Assembly: GCA_028571685.1 (NCBI GenBank)
Contig: CM053154.1
Span: 15,470,001 to 15,534,000 of the forward strand
Direction of reading: 5' to 3'
DNA length: 64,000 bases
Origin: Heterohyrax brucei
Lineage: Eukaryota > Chordata > Mammalia > Hyracoidea > Procaviidae
Below are positions 1 through 10,986 of this stretch, piece by piece. The position numbers and the translations under genes are program-made. Below the pieces are notes generated by a model, which saw only the letters and a list, made by a program, of their open reading frames with translations, was not told where the DNA came from and ran no database searches. Each line of letters opens with the position of its first letter. Within the stretch, counting starts at the first letter, position 1.

Positions 1-604
1 ATGAGAAATGCTCATCAGAACGAGGAACTAGAAACTGGTGGCTCATTTGCATGGAGTGGACAGAGAGAGCCTCCCTGAGGGGCGTGCTCATCACACTGCC
101 ACCGGACCCTCTAGGACAAGTCACCCGGAACTCTGCCGGCATCCTGGCACCATGACTGGAAGTCAGACACACTCAGTGATTTTGCTGAGACAAACACCAT
201 GAATGCACTGCAAGCCTAAGTGGCATGTTACTGATTCTTGTCCATCTCCCTGTGTGAGTTTCAATGACCCAGTCCTTCTTCCACTGCCCTGCTCAGCACC
301 ATCATGAATTTTATATAATTCATTCTCCTGCCTTTTTTAAAACACAGTTTTAAGTACACATATGAGCCCTGTCTAGTTAATATGTTCAGTTTTGCTTGGA
401 TCCAACTTGAAGGAAATGGTATCATCCAGCAGGTATTATTCTGTGACTTGCCTTTTGTTTTTGCTCAGTGTTTCAGTCCTTCGAGATGCTTCAGGTTGCT
501 GCATGGACCTGAAACTGATCACTTTTTACTGCTCTATAATATCCCATCAGATGTCTGCACCAGAAGGTATTTATCTATCCTCTGGTCCAAGGGTGTTGTG
601 TTTC
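1..604. other. unclassified non-coding stretch
   Basis: No gene or recognisable repeat family seen. The sequence is AT-balanced with short chance frames only. It could hold decayed old repeats that cannot be named by eye. Confidence 0.5.
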
Positions 605-1275
605 TGTCTTCGTCACCTAGTGCTTCTATAACATAAACATCTCAAGTGAGTGGCTTTAGCAGCTGATCGTCCCATAGGCTACAAGTCTCAATTCAGGGGT
701 GTCGCTTCCAGGGACAGGCTATCTCTCTCCATTGGTTCTGGAAGAAGGTCCTTATTATCATCAGACTCCCCTGGTCTGGGACCATCTGAGTGCAGGAACC
801 TCAGGTCCAAAGGACACACTCTGTTCCCAGTGCTGCTTTCTTAGTGGCATGAGGCCCCTATTTCTTTGCTCCCTTCTCTCTTTTCTATCTCTAAAGACAC
901 TGGTTGCAGACACTGTCTAATTTTGCAGGTCTAGTCAATATAACTACTGCTAATCCTTCTTGTGGAAACCCTGGTGGTGCAGTGGTTTGGGGCCATGCTA
1001 ACCAAAATGTCAGCACTTCGAATCCCCCAGGTGCTCCTTGGAAACTCCATGGGGTTGTTCCACTCTGTCCTATAGGGTCACTGTGAGTCGGAATTGACTT
1101 GACAGCAGTGTGTTTGGTCTTTGGTTTAATCCATCTCGTCACATCATGGTGCTGGGATTTACAAGACGTAGGGAAACCCCATCAGATGACAGAAGGGTAG
1201 ACAGGCACACAATACTGGGACCCATGACCTAGCCAAGTTGACAGATACTGGGGGTGGGGGGAGAAGACAGCAGTC
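605..1275 (-). mobile_element. MaLR-like LTR fossil (afrotherian family), split by an AfroSINE
   Basis: Read on the + strand it starts with a TGTCTT-type end, runs through the 'gtggcttt...agtc..aattcaggg' block, and ends near 'agccaagttgaca'. The same order recurs at 5641, 41035, 41780, 48509 and 56430. An AfroSINE at 964-1128 interrupts it. It is a solo LTR, old and degraded. The MaLR assignment rests on LTR architecture and on the copy at 56430, which carries MaLR-type internal sequence. Confidence 0.6.
964..1128 (+). mobile_element. AfroSINE, inserted in the LTR at 605-1275
   Basis: The head 'gaaaccctggtggtgcagtg' carries the tRNA-like A box. It is followed by 'gctaacc' and the RTE-type tail with 'tatagggtcactgtgagtc' and 'gaattgacttgacagcag'. 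It lacks the longer middle block seen in other copies. It must be younger than the LTR that surrounds it. Confidence 0.9.
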
Positions 1276-1850
1276 AACCCCTGATGGTTTCTTTCTGGAT
1301 TTAGGCTATTCAGAGCAATGCTGCTCTTAGCCTTCTCATGACTGCTGCCTGGTACACAGGTGCTAGAGTCAAAGTTCACCTGCCTGAGACTTTTTAGAGA
1401 TTGCCGAAATTCCAAAGTGGTCAAACTAGTTACCCTCTTGCCCTCGGTGTGTATAAAGGTTCCTATTCCCCATCCCTGTCTTCCCCAATCCTTGGGATCC
1501 ACTGGTTTTTAAATCTTTGCCAATCTAGTGGCTGCCGCCTTGCATCTTGTTACGGCTTCATTTTGCATTTTCTGGTCCCGGCTGCAGTCAGGACCAGATG
1601 TCTCTTTGCCAGTCCTGCAGCCTCTGTTGTGAAGCCTCTGGCCACCACTGCTGCCCATTTTTCTAGGCCATTGCTTGTCCTTTTCTTATTGATCTGTAGG
1701 ATTTCTTCCTCCTCCTTCACTCCAGTCGTTTGTCAGTGTAGGCATAACAGAATGCCAGCCTCTCAGCTTGGGACTTTCTTTTTATTCTCTTTATTTTGTC
1801 TTTTGATGAGAGTGTTTTCTTGAATAATATAGTAGAATCAATTCATTTAA
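1276..1850. other. non-coding stretch, no element recognised
   Basis: A 140-codon open frame at 1401-1823 has no recognisable domain and looks like chance. Nothing else could be named. Confidence 0.5.
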
Positions 1851-2046
1851 GGAGCCCTGGTGGCACGATGGTTAAGAGCTTGACTAGCTAATTTGGAGGC
1901 TGGTGGTTTGAATCCACCTAGCAGCTCTGCAGGAGAAAGACCTGGCAATTGGCTACCATAAAGATTACAGCCTTGAGAACTCTATGGCCATTCTGCTTTG
2001 TCACACAGAGCCACTATGTGTCCGAATCGACCGCACAGCACCCAAT
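1851..2046 (+). mobile_element. AfroSINE, near full length
   Basis: It begins 'ggagccctggtggcacgatg', with the tRNA-like head and 'gtttgaatcca' B-box region. The middle block 'gcagctctgcaggagaaaga' follows, then a tail with 'cactatgtgtccgaatcgac'. It is moderately diverged. Confidence 0.9.
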
Positions 2047-2161
2047 CACATTAATATTTTTAAAAATGGTTTGCACATTTGGGACCACATTTAATCAGAT
2101 TCAGCGAGCTCAGAGGACCACGACCCCGGAAAGCTGCTTGCTCCACACTTACCCTGCACTG

Positions 2162-2212
2162 TACAGAAGGCTGGGTGTGTGCATGTGTTTGCGTGCACGT
2201 GTGTGTGTGTGG
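2162..2212. repeat. (GT)n-rich microsatellite
   Basis: Alternating GT/GC dinucleotides, for example 'gtgcatgtgtttgcgtgc' followed by a pure GT run. The flanks from 2047 to 2982 hold no gene or named repeat. The stretch at 2340-2420 is rich in CTCC/CACC. Confidence 0.85.
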
Positions 2213-2982
2213 CCAGCAGAGATTGATTAGGAGCTACAAGAGGCAGAAGAGAAGGACAGGAGAGGCAGAGTGCTCTGAATGTGGTCCTTTTAACAACAAT
2301 TAAGCCATCATCACGGATGGATGGAGGAAGGCACTTCCTGAGACCGAGAACTGGCAGCAGGAGCAGCCACTCCTGGCCTCACCCAGGGACCCACCACCTC
2401 GTGGCTCCTTCCAGTCCCCTGCTTCCTCCTCCCTCCCAGGCAGCCTTCACTGAGACATTTCATAGCAACAAGCATCTTCTTCCCAGAACAGAAAATGATA
2501 AAGAACCAGGAGAGGATGTGAAATCACTCAGGGGAGACTGAGCGGCGTTCACAGCAACAGCAGCAATAAACACTGTTAATAGTAATAATGATCATTGATG
2601 GGGACACAGAGGCACTGACTGGGTAGTGGAAACAGCAGCTACCAGGCAGTCTAGGAGAAGGCCTTACTGGGGCTAGAACTCATAGTCGGTGAACTTGAAA
2701 GGGAAAAGTTTTACCTTTATTTTGGCTAACCTCTAGCTGAAATTTAGCATTTCTTTCAATTACAATCCAAGGCAACAAACCAATGTTAGCAGTACCTGTG
2801 ACCCGCCACAATAGAAATCAGACATTTTTTATAGTGCGCTCTTCCTGCTGTAGAAATCTTGAAATATTTGCCTCAAGATTATGGGTGATCTTCTAGAGCT
2901 TGACATATAAAGTGTTTGTGAAGAAGCACATATATTACCACATCATGGTTTTTAAAGGTATTTTAAAAGCATTTTGATGATG

Positions 2983-3145
2983 GCATTGCCAGATACAAGT
3001 GAGGCAGTCAGTTAAGATCTCGGTTACCAGCTCAGAGGCTGGCAGTTGGAATTCACTTAGAGATGGACCTCAGAGGAAAGGCCTGGGAATCTGCTTCTGA
3101 AAGGTCACAACCCCGGAAACCCTGCAGAATGGTTCTGAACAGGCA
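2983..3145 (+). mobile_element. AfroSINE, second subtype, decayed
   Basis: Old copy of the subtype whose middle reads 'cctgggaatctgcttctgaa' and 'aggtcacaaccccggaaacc'. The head is degraded and the tail is lost after 'ggttctga'. Confidence 0.65.
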
Positions 3146-4724
3146 GCAGCTGAGAATAGCAGCTTTGCCAAATAATTGAGTTCTTTCGTAATCCCTGATG
3201 ATTTATTTTGCACCTCTGAACCGTGTAGTTTCAGACAAGCCAGGGGTATAGTGGGGGAAACAGGGGACTGTCCCATTACCTTTTGCAGTCACATGGGGTT
3301 GGGGGTGGTGACTGTGTTCCTAGTTGCTCAGTGTTGGGCAGGCTCCAAGGACAGCACAGGTCTCTCAGTTTCAGGTGAGTACAAGTCTGTGTTGAAACAG
3401 TTTTCTCCGAGCATGAGCACTAACATCAGTACCACGCTTCTCTAATCCATGGTGTGTTAGCTCAGCTGTCCTCTCTCTGTAGACTGTAAACTCCCTGGGG
3501 GCAGCCTAACCCCAATCATGTCACTTGGTTTGGCCGCCCAAATCTGCTTCCCGTCTCCGCTGAGGTGCACTTTTAGCACTGGCAGGTGACCATAAGCTCC
3601 CCGAGCCATTGTGACACATGGTGGTCGGTGATGTTGCCAAGAGTAGTGGCTGCTGGGGAAGGCACCTGAATGGCTTTGAGACCTGTCTGCTCCATGGGGG
3701 GTGGTGGGTAAGATTTGTGGTTTTCAACAAGGATATTTATTTTGTTGTCTAACTTTGGGAAATGGAGAGTTTGGCGAAGAAACAGGCAACCATGGCTATT
3801 GTCATAGATAGTATTTTAAAATATTTCTTTTATTACAATTCAGATTGCATTGGCCACTTGTCAGGGTAGCTGTCCATTTCCGAGCTGTCCTTGGGAAGTG
3901 CCTGAGAAGGCAGGAAATGGAGAATGCAGGCTACAGTGGGGAGAGTGACCCTAGCTGCACAACAGTGATTTAACAACCGGAGGTGATGGGGCTGGGGACA
4001 AAAGGTGTGAGTCTGCTGCTCTGAGTTTTGCCAGCCTGGCCAACATCTCCTGCCACTCGGGTAGCAGGGACACTTGGTGAGACCCATGGGAGCAGTGTCC
4101 ACCCAGAGCCTCCCCTAGCACCAGTTTGTCCTTCGTATGACTTAGTTGATGCTTCAGGAATAAATCAGACTAAGAGCAACCTTGAACTGAGTCCAGCTTG
4201 TCAATAACTCCCGTTCTTGAACCCAGACCAGATTCCTAATATAGTCATTAAACCGTTTATGTGACTGATGCCTTTTATCCCTAAATGCTTACACTCGCGT
4301 CACCCTTCTAAAGGTAACTGTAGAAAAATAAATGTCCCTGCCTATCGCATGTAATGTCACTAAGTAAAATGACACCCAGCCTGTGTAGTCCCAGTGTTTA
4401 GAGTTGTGAACATGGTGCCCATAGAAAACAATTTAAAAAAATAAATGGAAGTATTTTCAGTTGCCCTTAAATTTTGATACCCAGGCAGCCATCGAATCAA
4501 TGGGTGTTAAGTGTTTCAGGGAACAGTTAGGTTTGTGCTAACAGTAAACTAACCACTCCACTGTGACTATATAATTAGACTTTTGTTGTTTCTGTCTGTT
4601 TGACAACACAAGAGTCTTGAAAACAAGGTTTTATTGGGAGAAAAAGGATTTTCTGAACTCCAAAGATTCCCTCAAACCGTGAAGTCAATCTTACTGAATT
4701 TGACTGTAGGGTTTTGCTCTAAGC
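3146..4724. other. non-coding stretch, no element recognised
   Basis: About 1.6 kb with only short chance frames. I see no splice-flanked conserved frame, RNA gene or clear repeat in it. Confidence 0.5.
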
Positions 4725-5217
4725 CTGTTGTTGTCAGGTGCCACTGAGTTGGCGCCGTGTGGTGGAGACCTCGGCTGCACAGAATCAAACGGTGCCTGGT
4801 CCTGCACCGTCCTCACTGCCACTCATGGTCAGTTTGTCATGCTGTGGTAGCTTGTGTGTTGTTGTGATGCTGGAAGCTGTACCATAGGTATTTCAAACAC
4901 CAGCAGAGTCACCCATGATGGACAGGTGGCAGCTGAGATTCCAGGCTAGAAAAAAGGGGACCTGGTGGTCTACTTCTGAAAAAAAAAAACAAAAAAAGAC
5001 AGGCCAGTGAGTGCCTTACAAGCAGCAGAACACTGTCTGATGGAGTGCCAGAAGATGAGACCCTCGGGTGGAAAGGGACTCAAGCGATGACTCAGGAGGA
5101 GATGCCACCCGAGAGCAAAATCGACTTCAGTGGTAGGGATGGTGTCATGCTTCCAGCACCTTGATTTGCAGACGTGGCTTGACTCAAAATGTGAAGAACC
5201 AGCCACAAACATCTCCC
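4725..5217. mobile_element. RTE LINE composite: inverted 3' tail joined to 5' UTR
   Basis: Bases 4725-4827 are the antisense RTE 3' end ('gttgttgtcaggtgccactg', then 'gtgcctggtcctgcaccgtc'). From about 4828 the sequence switches to the sense 5' UTR of the same LINE ('gtgttgttgtgatgctggaa', 'cagcagagtcacccatgatg', later 'tggcttgactcaaaatgtga'). It stops near 5217, before ORF1/ORF2 would begin. The junction may be twin priming with a large internal loss, or two separate insertions. No coding capacity. Confidence 0.7.
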
Positions 5218-5640
5218 TAAACCCTAAGAAGGAATTCAGGATGCAGTGTAAGTGAAGCTCCCGGGAGACAGGAAGATGAAGGAGATGCACCCTGCCCTGC
5301 CTGGGAGAGTTTGGGAGGAGATAAGACCAGCCAGAGGAGGTGATCAAGATCTGGGGTAGCAAGACCACAGACGCTATGATGGCAGTCCCAAGGCTGAGGG
5401 TTGTGGCCCCAGAAGTAGGTGGGTTCAAGTGGGTGAACCCAACACAGAGTTCTGCTTGCCTGTGGCCTGTGGGTCTCAAACTGAAACCACCCAGAGATTC
5501 CTGGGTGTCTCCCAAGGAGCACCAAGATGCTGAGATGACAGATGGGTAAGCAGAGGCCAGGAGCAGGTGACCGGGCCATGGAGATCAGTAGCCTGGAAGC
5601 CAGAGGCCGTGGCTGGTAGTGGTGGGAACTGGTGGACACT
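5218..5640. other. non-coding stretch between RTE composite and LTR
   Basis: Antisense frames of 140-181 codons run from the RTE composite into this stretch. They show no domain and are treated as chance. Confidence 0.5.
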
Positions 5641-6270
5641 TGCCTTAGTTACCTAGAGCTAAAGTAACAGAAATACTATAAGCGAGTGTCTTTAAAGAAT
5701 ATAAACTCATTTTCTGACAGTTGAGGAGGCTAGATATACAGCCTCAGGGCTGGCTCTAAGGGGAAGTCTCTTTTGGTCTATTTTAGCTTCCCGTCCTCAT
5801 CCCACACTGCCTTGGAGTAGACTCATGGTGACAATATATGGCAGAATGCGACATAGGGTTTCCAAGGCTCTTCTCTCTATGGAAGTAGACAGCTATACCT
5901 TCTCTTGAGTAGTGGCTGGTGAGTTCAAACCATAGACTTTTTGACTAGTAGCCGGGTGCTTAACTACTGTGCAAAGGGAGTTCTTTAGTTCATCTTCTAG
6001 TGGCTGTGGGCACTCCTTGGGAGTTCCTAGACTGATGGATGCATCTGCCTTGTGTGTCTGTCTTCCTGCCGTGTCGTTGCCCCTGGGCATCTCTGAATCT
6101 GGTCTGCTCTTTATAGCTCAGAAGTGATTCGGCTTAGGGTCCCCAGCCCACTCTGGTCAGCCGTCATCAACATAGCCATAGTTATCCTATGTCTAAGCAG
6201 AGTCTCATTAATAGGCACAGGGGATAGGATTTCAATACACATCTGGGGGGCACAATGTAATCCAGAACAC
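5641..6270 (-). mobile_element. MaLR-like LTR fossil, split by an AfroSINE
   Basis: Starts 'tgccttagttacctagagct', continues 'taacagaaatactataagcg' and ends with 'ggggcacaatgtaatccaga'. Same family as the LTR at 605 and heavily diverged. The AfroSINE at 5802-5980 interrupts it. Solo LTR with no internal region beside it. Confidence 0.65.
5802..5980 (-). mobile_element. AfroSINE nested in LTR
   Basis: Antisense AfroSINE. It has the tail relic 'gtagactcatggtgac', then 'catagggtttccaaggctct' and the head relic 'gtagccgggtgcttaact'. It is strongly diverged, and the LTR resumes on its right. Confidence 0.75.
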
Positions 6271-7545
6271 TACCTGAAGGCCACATAGGGCATCAGTTAG
6301 GAAGGGCAGAGACAAGTGGGATGGGACCCGGAGGACAACAGTTGGACCTGAAGTCCCTCACCCACCGTCGCAGATGCTGCATTATTGCCCTTTACGGCTG
6401 CCAGCTGCTGTCTGGTGTGAGAAGGATGGGAATAAGGCCAGGGCTCAAGCCCTCCCATCCTCCACCTTGTCTGGCCTCCACCTTGTCCGGCCTCCTCAGC
6501 CCATGGGAGCAGTGGGCAGAAATGTCACAGTGAACCTGCTTGTCTTCTTCTGTGAACGTCTCTCTGCACAGTATGTCAGTGGGGTGGCGGCCACCCCTCT
6601 GTGAAGCATAATCAGTGAGGCCTCCGAACTGCAGACAGGGGTCATCTCTAGATTTGTCTGAGTCTGGGTGGGCTCTGACTGCCGTCTGTACACACGGGAA
6701 TGCTCACTGTCCTTCATGGCCCCTTTCCGGGAGCAGCCCCTCGAACACCCGCTGTTGGCTCACACTGCCCCCAGCACACACAGTGCACAAGGCAAACAGA
6801 GGCAGTTCTCCCCTTTACATTCTCTCCATAGAGACTCATGACTGACTGTAAGGATGCATCCTCTGAAAAGCTGTCAGGACATTCAGGATTTGGTGTCCTG
6901 AGCAAGTTCAGAGAATGCTGGGGACAGGGAAGGCTGTGCCAGCTAAGAAGGAGCTGCTTGCTTACAAGGGTGTAGGTGGCTCTGGGCTCCTGGGTACTGC
7001 GGGGACAAGCACAGAGGGAGGAGGGTCGTGTGTACTGAGGGGATTTCAGGTTAACCCCTCAGCCAGGTGGGCTCTTGGAAAATGGGACCCTTATTTCTTG
7101 GGGCAGCCTCCCCTCTGGGGGTGGGTCGCAGTGGGGTGCATGCCTCTCTCCGCATCCTGCTTCTTGCTACCTTTCTTCTGCCACCTGCCACCCACCGTGC
7201 TGCCTCTGGGTCCTGCTTCCTGCCTCCCACTGTGCGTCTCTTCTCTTGAGAGTGTTGGGCTCAACCATTCAGCATCCTTCGCTGAGTATCTATCTCACCA
7301 GTTCACCAGCCCAAAGCGGACATCTGATAGGTCCACCTGAGGGCTGTCCACGCATGGCCTGCCTGTCTTTCAAGCCTCTGCCAGTCACCTCACAGGCTCA
7401 GGGGGTGGCTTCTGGTCGTGAACCTACCAAGTCGTCATCTTCCTGCCTGTGTTGACAGTTCTGCAGGAAACGTTTCATCTGAGGACTTGCTTTTAACTTC
7501 ATAGGGAGTGCTTGTAGAGATCCACATAAACTAAACCCTTGTAAT
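6271..7545. other. non-coding stretch, no element recognised
   Basis: GC-moderate sequence with overlapping frames up to 141 codons (6915-7340). These frames lack domains or splice context. Nothing nameable seen. Confidence 0.5.
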
Positions 7546-7549
7546 TAAG

Positions 7550-7685
7550 GCAAGAGTCCCTGCTCTGGGCTTGCTAACTGTGCAACCACGGGCAAGACAC
7601 TGGCCTCTCTGAGCCTCAGTTTGCTCATCTGGAAATGGGAATCCTTCCCACACCTCTCCTGTTAGGCTCTTACGAGGACTGGCTA
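7550..7685 (+). mobile_element. MIR fragment
   Basis: Contains the MIR core 'gcctctctgagcctcagttt' followed by 'gctcatctggaaatgggaat'. Ancient mammalian SINE, truncated at both ends. Confidence 0.75.
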
Positions 7686-8429
7686 GGGCTAGTTGAATGC
7701 CTGGAAGAAGGACATATTACACAAGAGACTCCCCGCTGACTCAACTCTCTCGGAATGAGACAGGGAGGAAGTCTGAGCTTGACTCCACCAAGAGGCAGAG
7801 GAATGGCCCGCATAGCTTGGAACTCTGTTGCTACCTCGTCCCTAGCATTCTCCCTAGAGGCTGGCATATTCCAAAGAGTGCTGGTGACAGAAGGAATTTT
7901 TAGCCAAGGGGCTGAGATCTACACTTGCCATGATATTTTCCCTCAGTCTGTGTTAAAAAAGCAAGCAAACAAAAGTAATGCCACCCACCCCCTGCCCCCA
8001 AACCCAAATTTCTGAGATAACCAGATCTTTGCAGAGCCAACCGGTTTCTGCAGTGTTTTGTTTCTTTCCCTCCCGTTGTCTTTGAAGTGCTTCTCAGTAT
8101 CTCCAGGAGAGCTGATGGCGGAATCAATAGCTGTTTGCCTCTAATTTATTGAGCTCTATTGCCTAAACCTAATTAGCATGTTTCTGAGCCATGAAGATCT
8201 TTGAGCCCTGCACTCTGATGGGAGAATCGATCTTACAGCTTCCCCAGTAAATGGTGAGGAGGCAGGGAAGGGATAAATCTGACCCCCAGCCTAGCTCCCA
8301 GTAGAATTAACCACCTGACAGGTAGACTCAGCTCCCAGTGGAAAGTTCCTAGTGACATGGCCACCCCAAGCCTTAGTCCTCCTGATGGGAGCCCACAAGG
8401 GTCTACATCAGAGACTGACTTCATCTCTG
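7686..8429. other. non-coding stretch
   Basis: No gene seen. The AT-rich block around 8130-8190 (with 'taatttattgagctctattg' and 'aacctaattagcat') is unlike the named repeats. It could be old conserved non-coding DNA, but that cannot be judged from one sequence. Confidence 0.4.
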
Positions 8430-8622
8430 GGTAGCCTAATGACTTTATTAAGTGGTTGGCTGCTAACTGAAAGGTCAGCAGTTTGAACCCATCAGTGGCA
8501 CAGTGAAAGAAAGGACCTGGCAATCTGCCTCCATAAAGCTTACCATCAAAAAAACCCTATGGGGCAGTTCTTCTCTGTCATGCGGGGTCAACATGAGTCA
8601 GAATCGACTCGACAGCATACAG
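8430..8622 (+). mobile_element. AfroSINE, near full length
   Basis: The head is decayed. 'ggctgctaactgaaaggtca' is followed by the middle block 'gcctccataaagcttaccat'. The tail 'tatggggcagttcttctctg' and 'gtcagaatcgactcgacagc' is well kept. Confidence 0.9.
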
Positions 8623-9317
8623 CAAGTGTCTTTTACTATGGCTGGATAAAGGCATTGATGGTAATGCTGACACAGGGAGGGAAGAGAAAGTGTTGTTTCA
8701 GACGAGACCCTAAGACCACCCTCAGGCCTGCTGGCCTGTGAAGAGGAAGGCCTCTGGGCCCTGCTTGCCTCTACGCTTGGGCCAGACCAATGGCCTGCCC
8801 CCTGCTCAGCAGACGAAGCAGGAAGGACATGGAGTGTCTACAGGAAGAGGAAGGCAGTGGGAGGGGACAGGGCTGGTCAGTGAGTAGAGCCCAGCAGTGG
8901 CAGGGCCAAGGGGCTTCTAAGGACAGAGGTGTTTGAGGGTCTGATTTATGCCTGGCCGTGCAAGGCATCAACCCTACCTCCCCTGTCTCTGCCATCACGA
9001 CCAGTTGCCATGGATTTGCTCTGAATTATGACTCAAGGTGACCTCGTGTGTGTTAGAGTAGCACTGTGCTCTATACCTTACACAGTGGGAGTATTTGGAG
9101 TGGGGAGGAATCTGGCAACACCAGCATGTGAGGGAGAGAAGAGATAGACAGGCAGACAGACAGAATGAGACAGAATGAGCACATGTAGGCAGCAGAGCAC
9201 AGTGCAGACCAGGAGGGGCGGTGCAAGTGGGACTCGACGTCTGAGATGACCTGGAAGAGCTTGCCTGGGAATCTAGGAAGCACTAAGGTTGAAGTCAGGG
9301 GGACTCCAGGGGACTGC
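8623..9317. other. non-coding stretch with a short GACA-rich repeat
   Basis: Bases 9125-9180 are purine-rich with GACA/GACAGAAT repeats. No gene or transposon recognised elsewhere in the interval. Confidence 0.55.
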
Positions 9318-10190
9318 TTTTTTAAAAAAAAAGAAAAGAAAAGAAATAGAGAGATGTAATTTATGTAACGTAAAATTCACTATGTCAAAATGTATGATTC
9401 AGTAGATTTTAGTATAATTACTGTGTTGTACAGCTACTGCTGCTGTCTAATTCCAGTACATTCCATCAGCAGAAAGAGAAAGCCCACCCTACTGGCCGTG
9501 ACTGCCCACTCTCCACTCCCAGTTCCTCTCTAGCCCTTGGCAATCTCTAATCTATATCTGTCTCTGTGGATTTGCCTCTTCTGGACATTGCATGTGTCTA
9601 TGGAGTCACACAGTATGTATCTGGCTTCCTTTACTTAGCACAATAATGTTTTTGAAGTCCATCGACATTATAGCATGCGTTGGTACTTCATTCCTTTTTA
9701 TGACTGAGTAATATTCCACCACATGTGGAGAGACCACATGTTGTTCATCCATTCATCAATTGATGGACTACTAGGTTGTTTCGACCTTTTGACTCTTAGG
9801 AGGAATGTTGCCACAAAGACTCAGGTACAAGTTTCTATGGGGACATGTATTTTCAGTTCTATTAGGTAGCTACTTATAAGTGCAACTGCTGATTCCATAA
9901 CCTTTCTAGGAGCCCTGGTGTCCAAATGGTTAGTGCTTGGCTGCTAACTGAAAGGTCAATGTTTCAGACCCAGGAGTGGGTCTCCTGGAGAAAAGGCCTG
10001 GTAATCTGGTCCTGTAAAGATTTACAGCTTAGGAAACCTTGTGGGGCAGTTCTCTTCTGTCCTGTGGGTCACTATGAGTCAGAATCCATCAGATGACATG
10101 CAATAGTAATGGTGAGTCTATGCTGAATTTATTCAGGAACTGCCAAACTGTTTTCTTGGGCTGATTTTGTAGCTCTGTGGGTGGGATACT
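9318..10190 (-). mobile_element. L1M 3' UTR, antisense, split by an AfroSINE
   Basis: It opens with the poly(A) end (here T/A-rich, then 'gagatgtaatttatgtaacg') and continues with the old L1 3' UTR landmarks 'ccttggcaatctctaatcta', 'gtctctgtggatttgcctct' and 'gagtaatattccaccacatg'. It resumes after the SINE with 'aggaactgccaaactgtttt'. Typical eutherian-age L1M remnant with no open frame. Confidence 0.8.
9909..10110 (+). mobile_element. AfroSINE nested in L1M
   Basis: Starts 'ggagccctggtgtccaaatg' and has 'gctgctaactgaaaggtcaa'. The middle block is 'gtaaagatttacagcttagg', and the tail is 'gggcagttctcttctgtcct' with 'cactatgagtcagaatccat'. Confidence 0.9.
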
Positions 10191-10327
10191 GGCTTGCAAA
10201 ATGTTAATAGAGATACTTGCTCCTTGTTGAAAGGGGAGCAGTTAGTGCCTGCACTAAGGAGGGGAGAAGGTAGTAGGAATGAGGCCAGCATCAGTGCCCA
10301 GCTTTCCTGTATTGCATCTTGACTCTT

Positions 10328-10974
10328 TTTTTTAAAATTTATTGTGCTTTAAGTGAGAGTTTATAACTCAAGTCAATTTGCCACACAAACCCTGACCCCC
10401 ATTGCTATGGAATTCTAGTTGCTCTCCCCACCCTGTGACAGCATACTCCTCTTTTCCACTCTATACTCCGCATATCCCTTCTACCAATCCCTGTCCCCCT
10501 CCAAACTCTTTTCTCACCTCTGGGTGGGAACAAGAAGCACACTGTTTACCAGCATCGCTTTGTGTCTTACAGTGTAGTCCAATCTTTATGAGAAGAGTTG
10601 GCTGAGTTGGCTTTAGGACTGGTTTCAGCTGTGGGCTAACAGACTTCCGGGGTCCTGCCAGTCTGTGAGACCATCGAGTCTGGCCTTTTAGAGTTCTAGT
10701 TCTGTAGCCCCATTTTTCTCCTGTCACATCATTGTGTTCCATGTCAGGCCAGGCATTGGCTGTGACTGGGCACCATCTAGTTCTTCTGGTCTCATGCTGA
10801 TGAAGTCTCCAGGTCACATGACCCCTTCCGTCTCTTGGGCTCATGTTTTCCTCATGTCTTTGATGTCCTTCATTCTCCTCTGCTCCGGGTCGGTTGGGAT
10901 CAACTGATGCTACTTGGATGGCTGCTTGCTAGCTTTCAAGATTCCAGACACCACTCACCAAAGTTGTACCTTCA
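10328..10974 (-). mobile_element. Afrotherian L1 3' UTR, antisense, with target-site duplication
   Basis: The T-rich end is followed by 'attgtgctttaagtgagagt', later 'gagttggctttaggactggt' and 'tgggcaccatctagttcttc'. The same landmarks recur at 16081, 19642, 39873 and 50121. It is flanked by a 12-bp duplication with one mismatch: 'atcttgactctt' at 10316-10327 and 'atcttgagtctt' at 10975-10986. It is a 5'-truncated insertion of about 650 bases without the ORFs. Confidence 0.8.
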
Positions 10975-10986
10975 ATCTTGAGTCTT

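Noticed and set aside
4970-5515. Antisense 181-codon open frame
   Set aside because: Runs antisense through the RTE 5' UTR composite and on into unannotated sequence, and has no domain.
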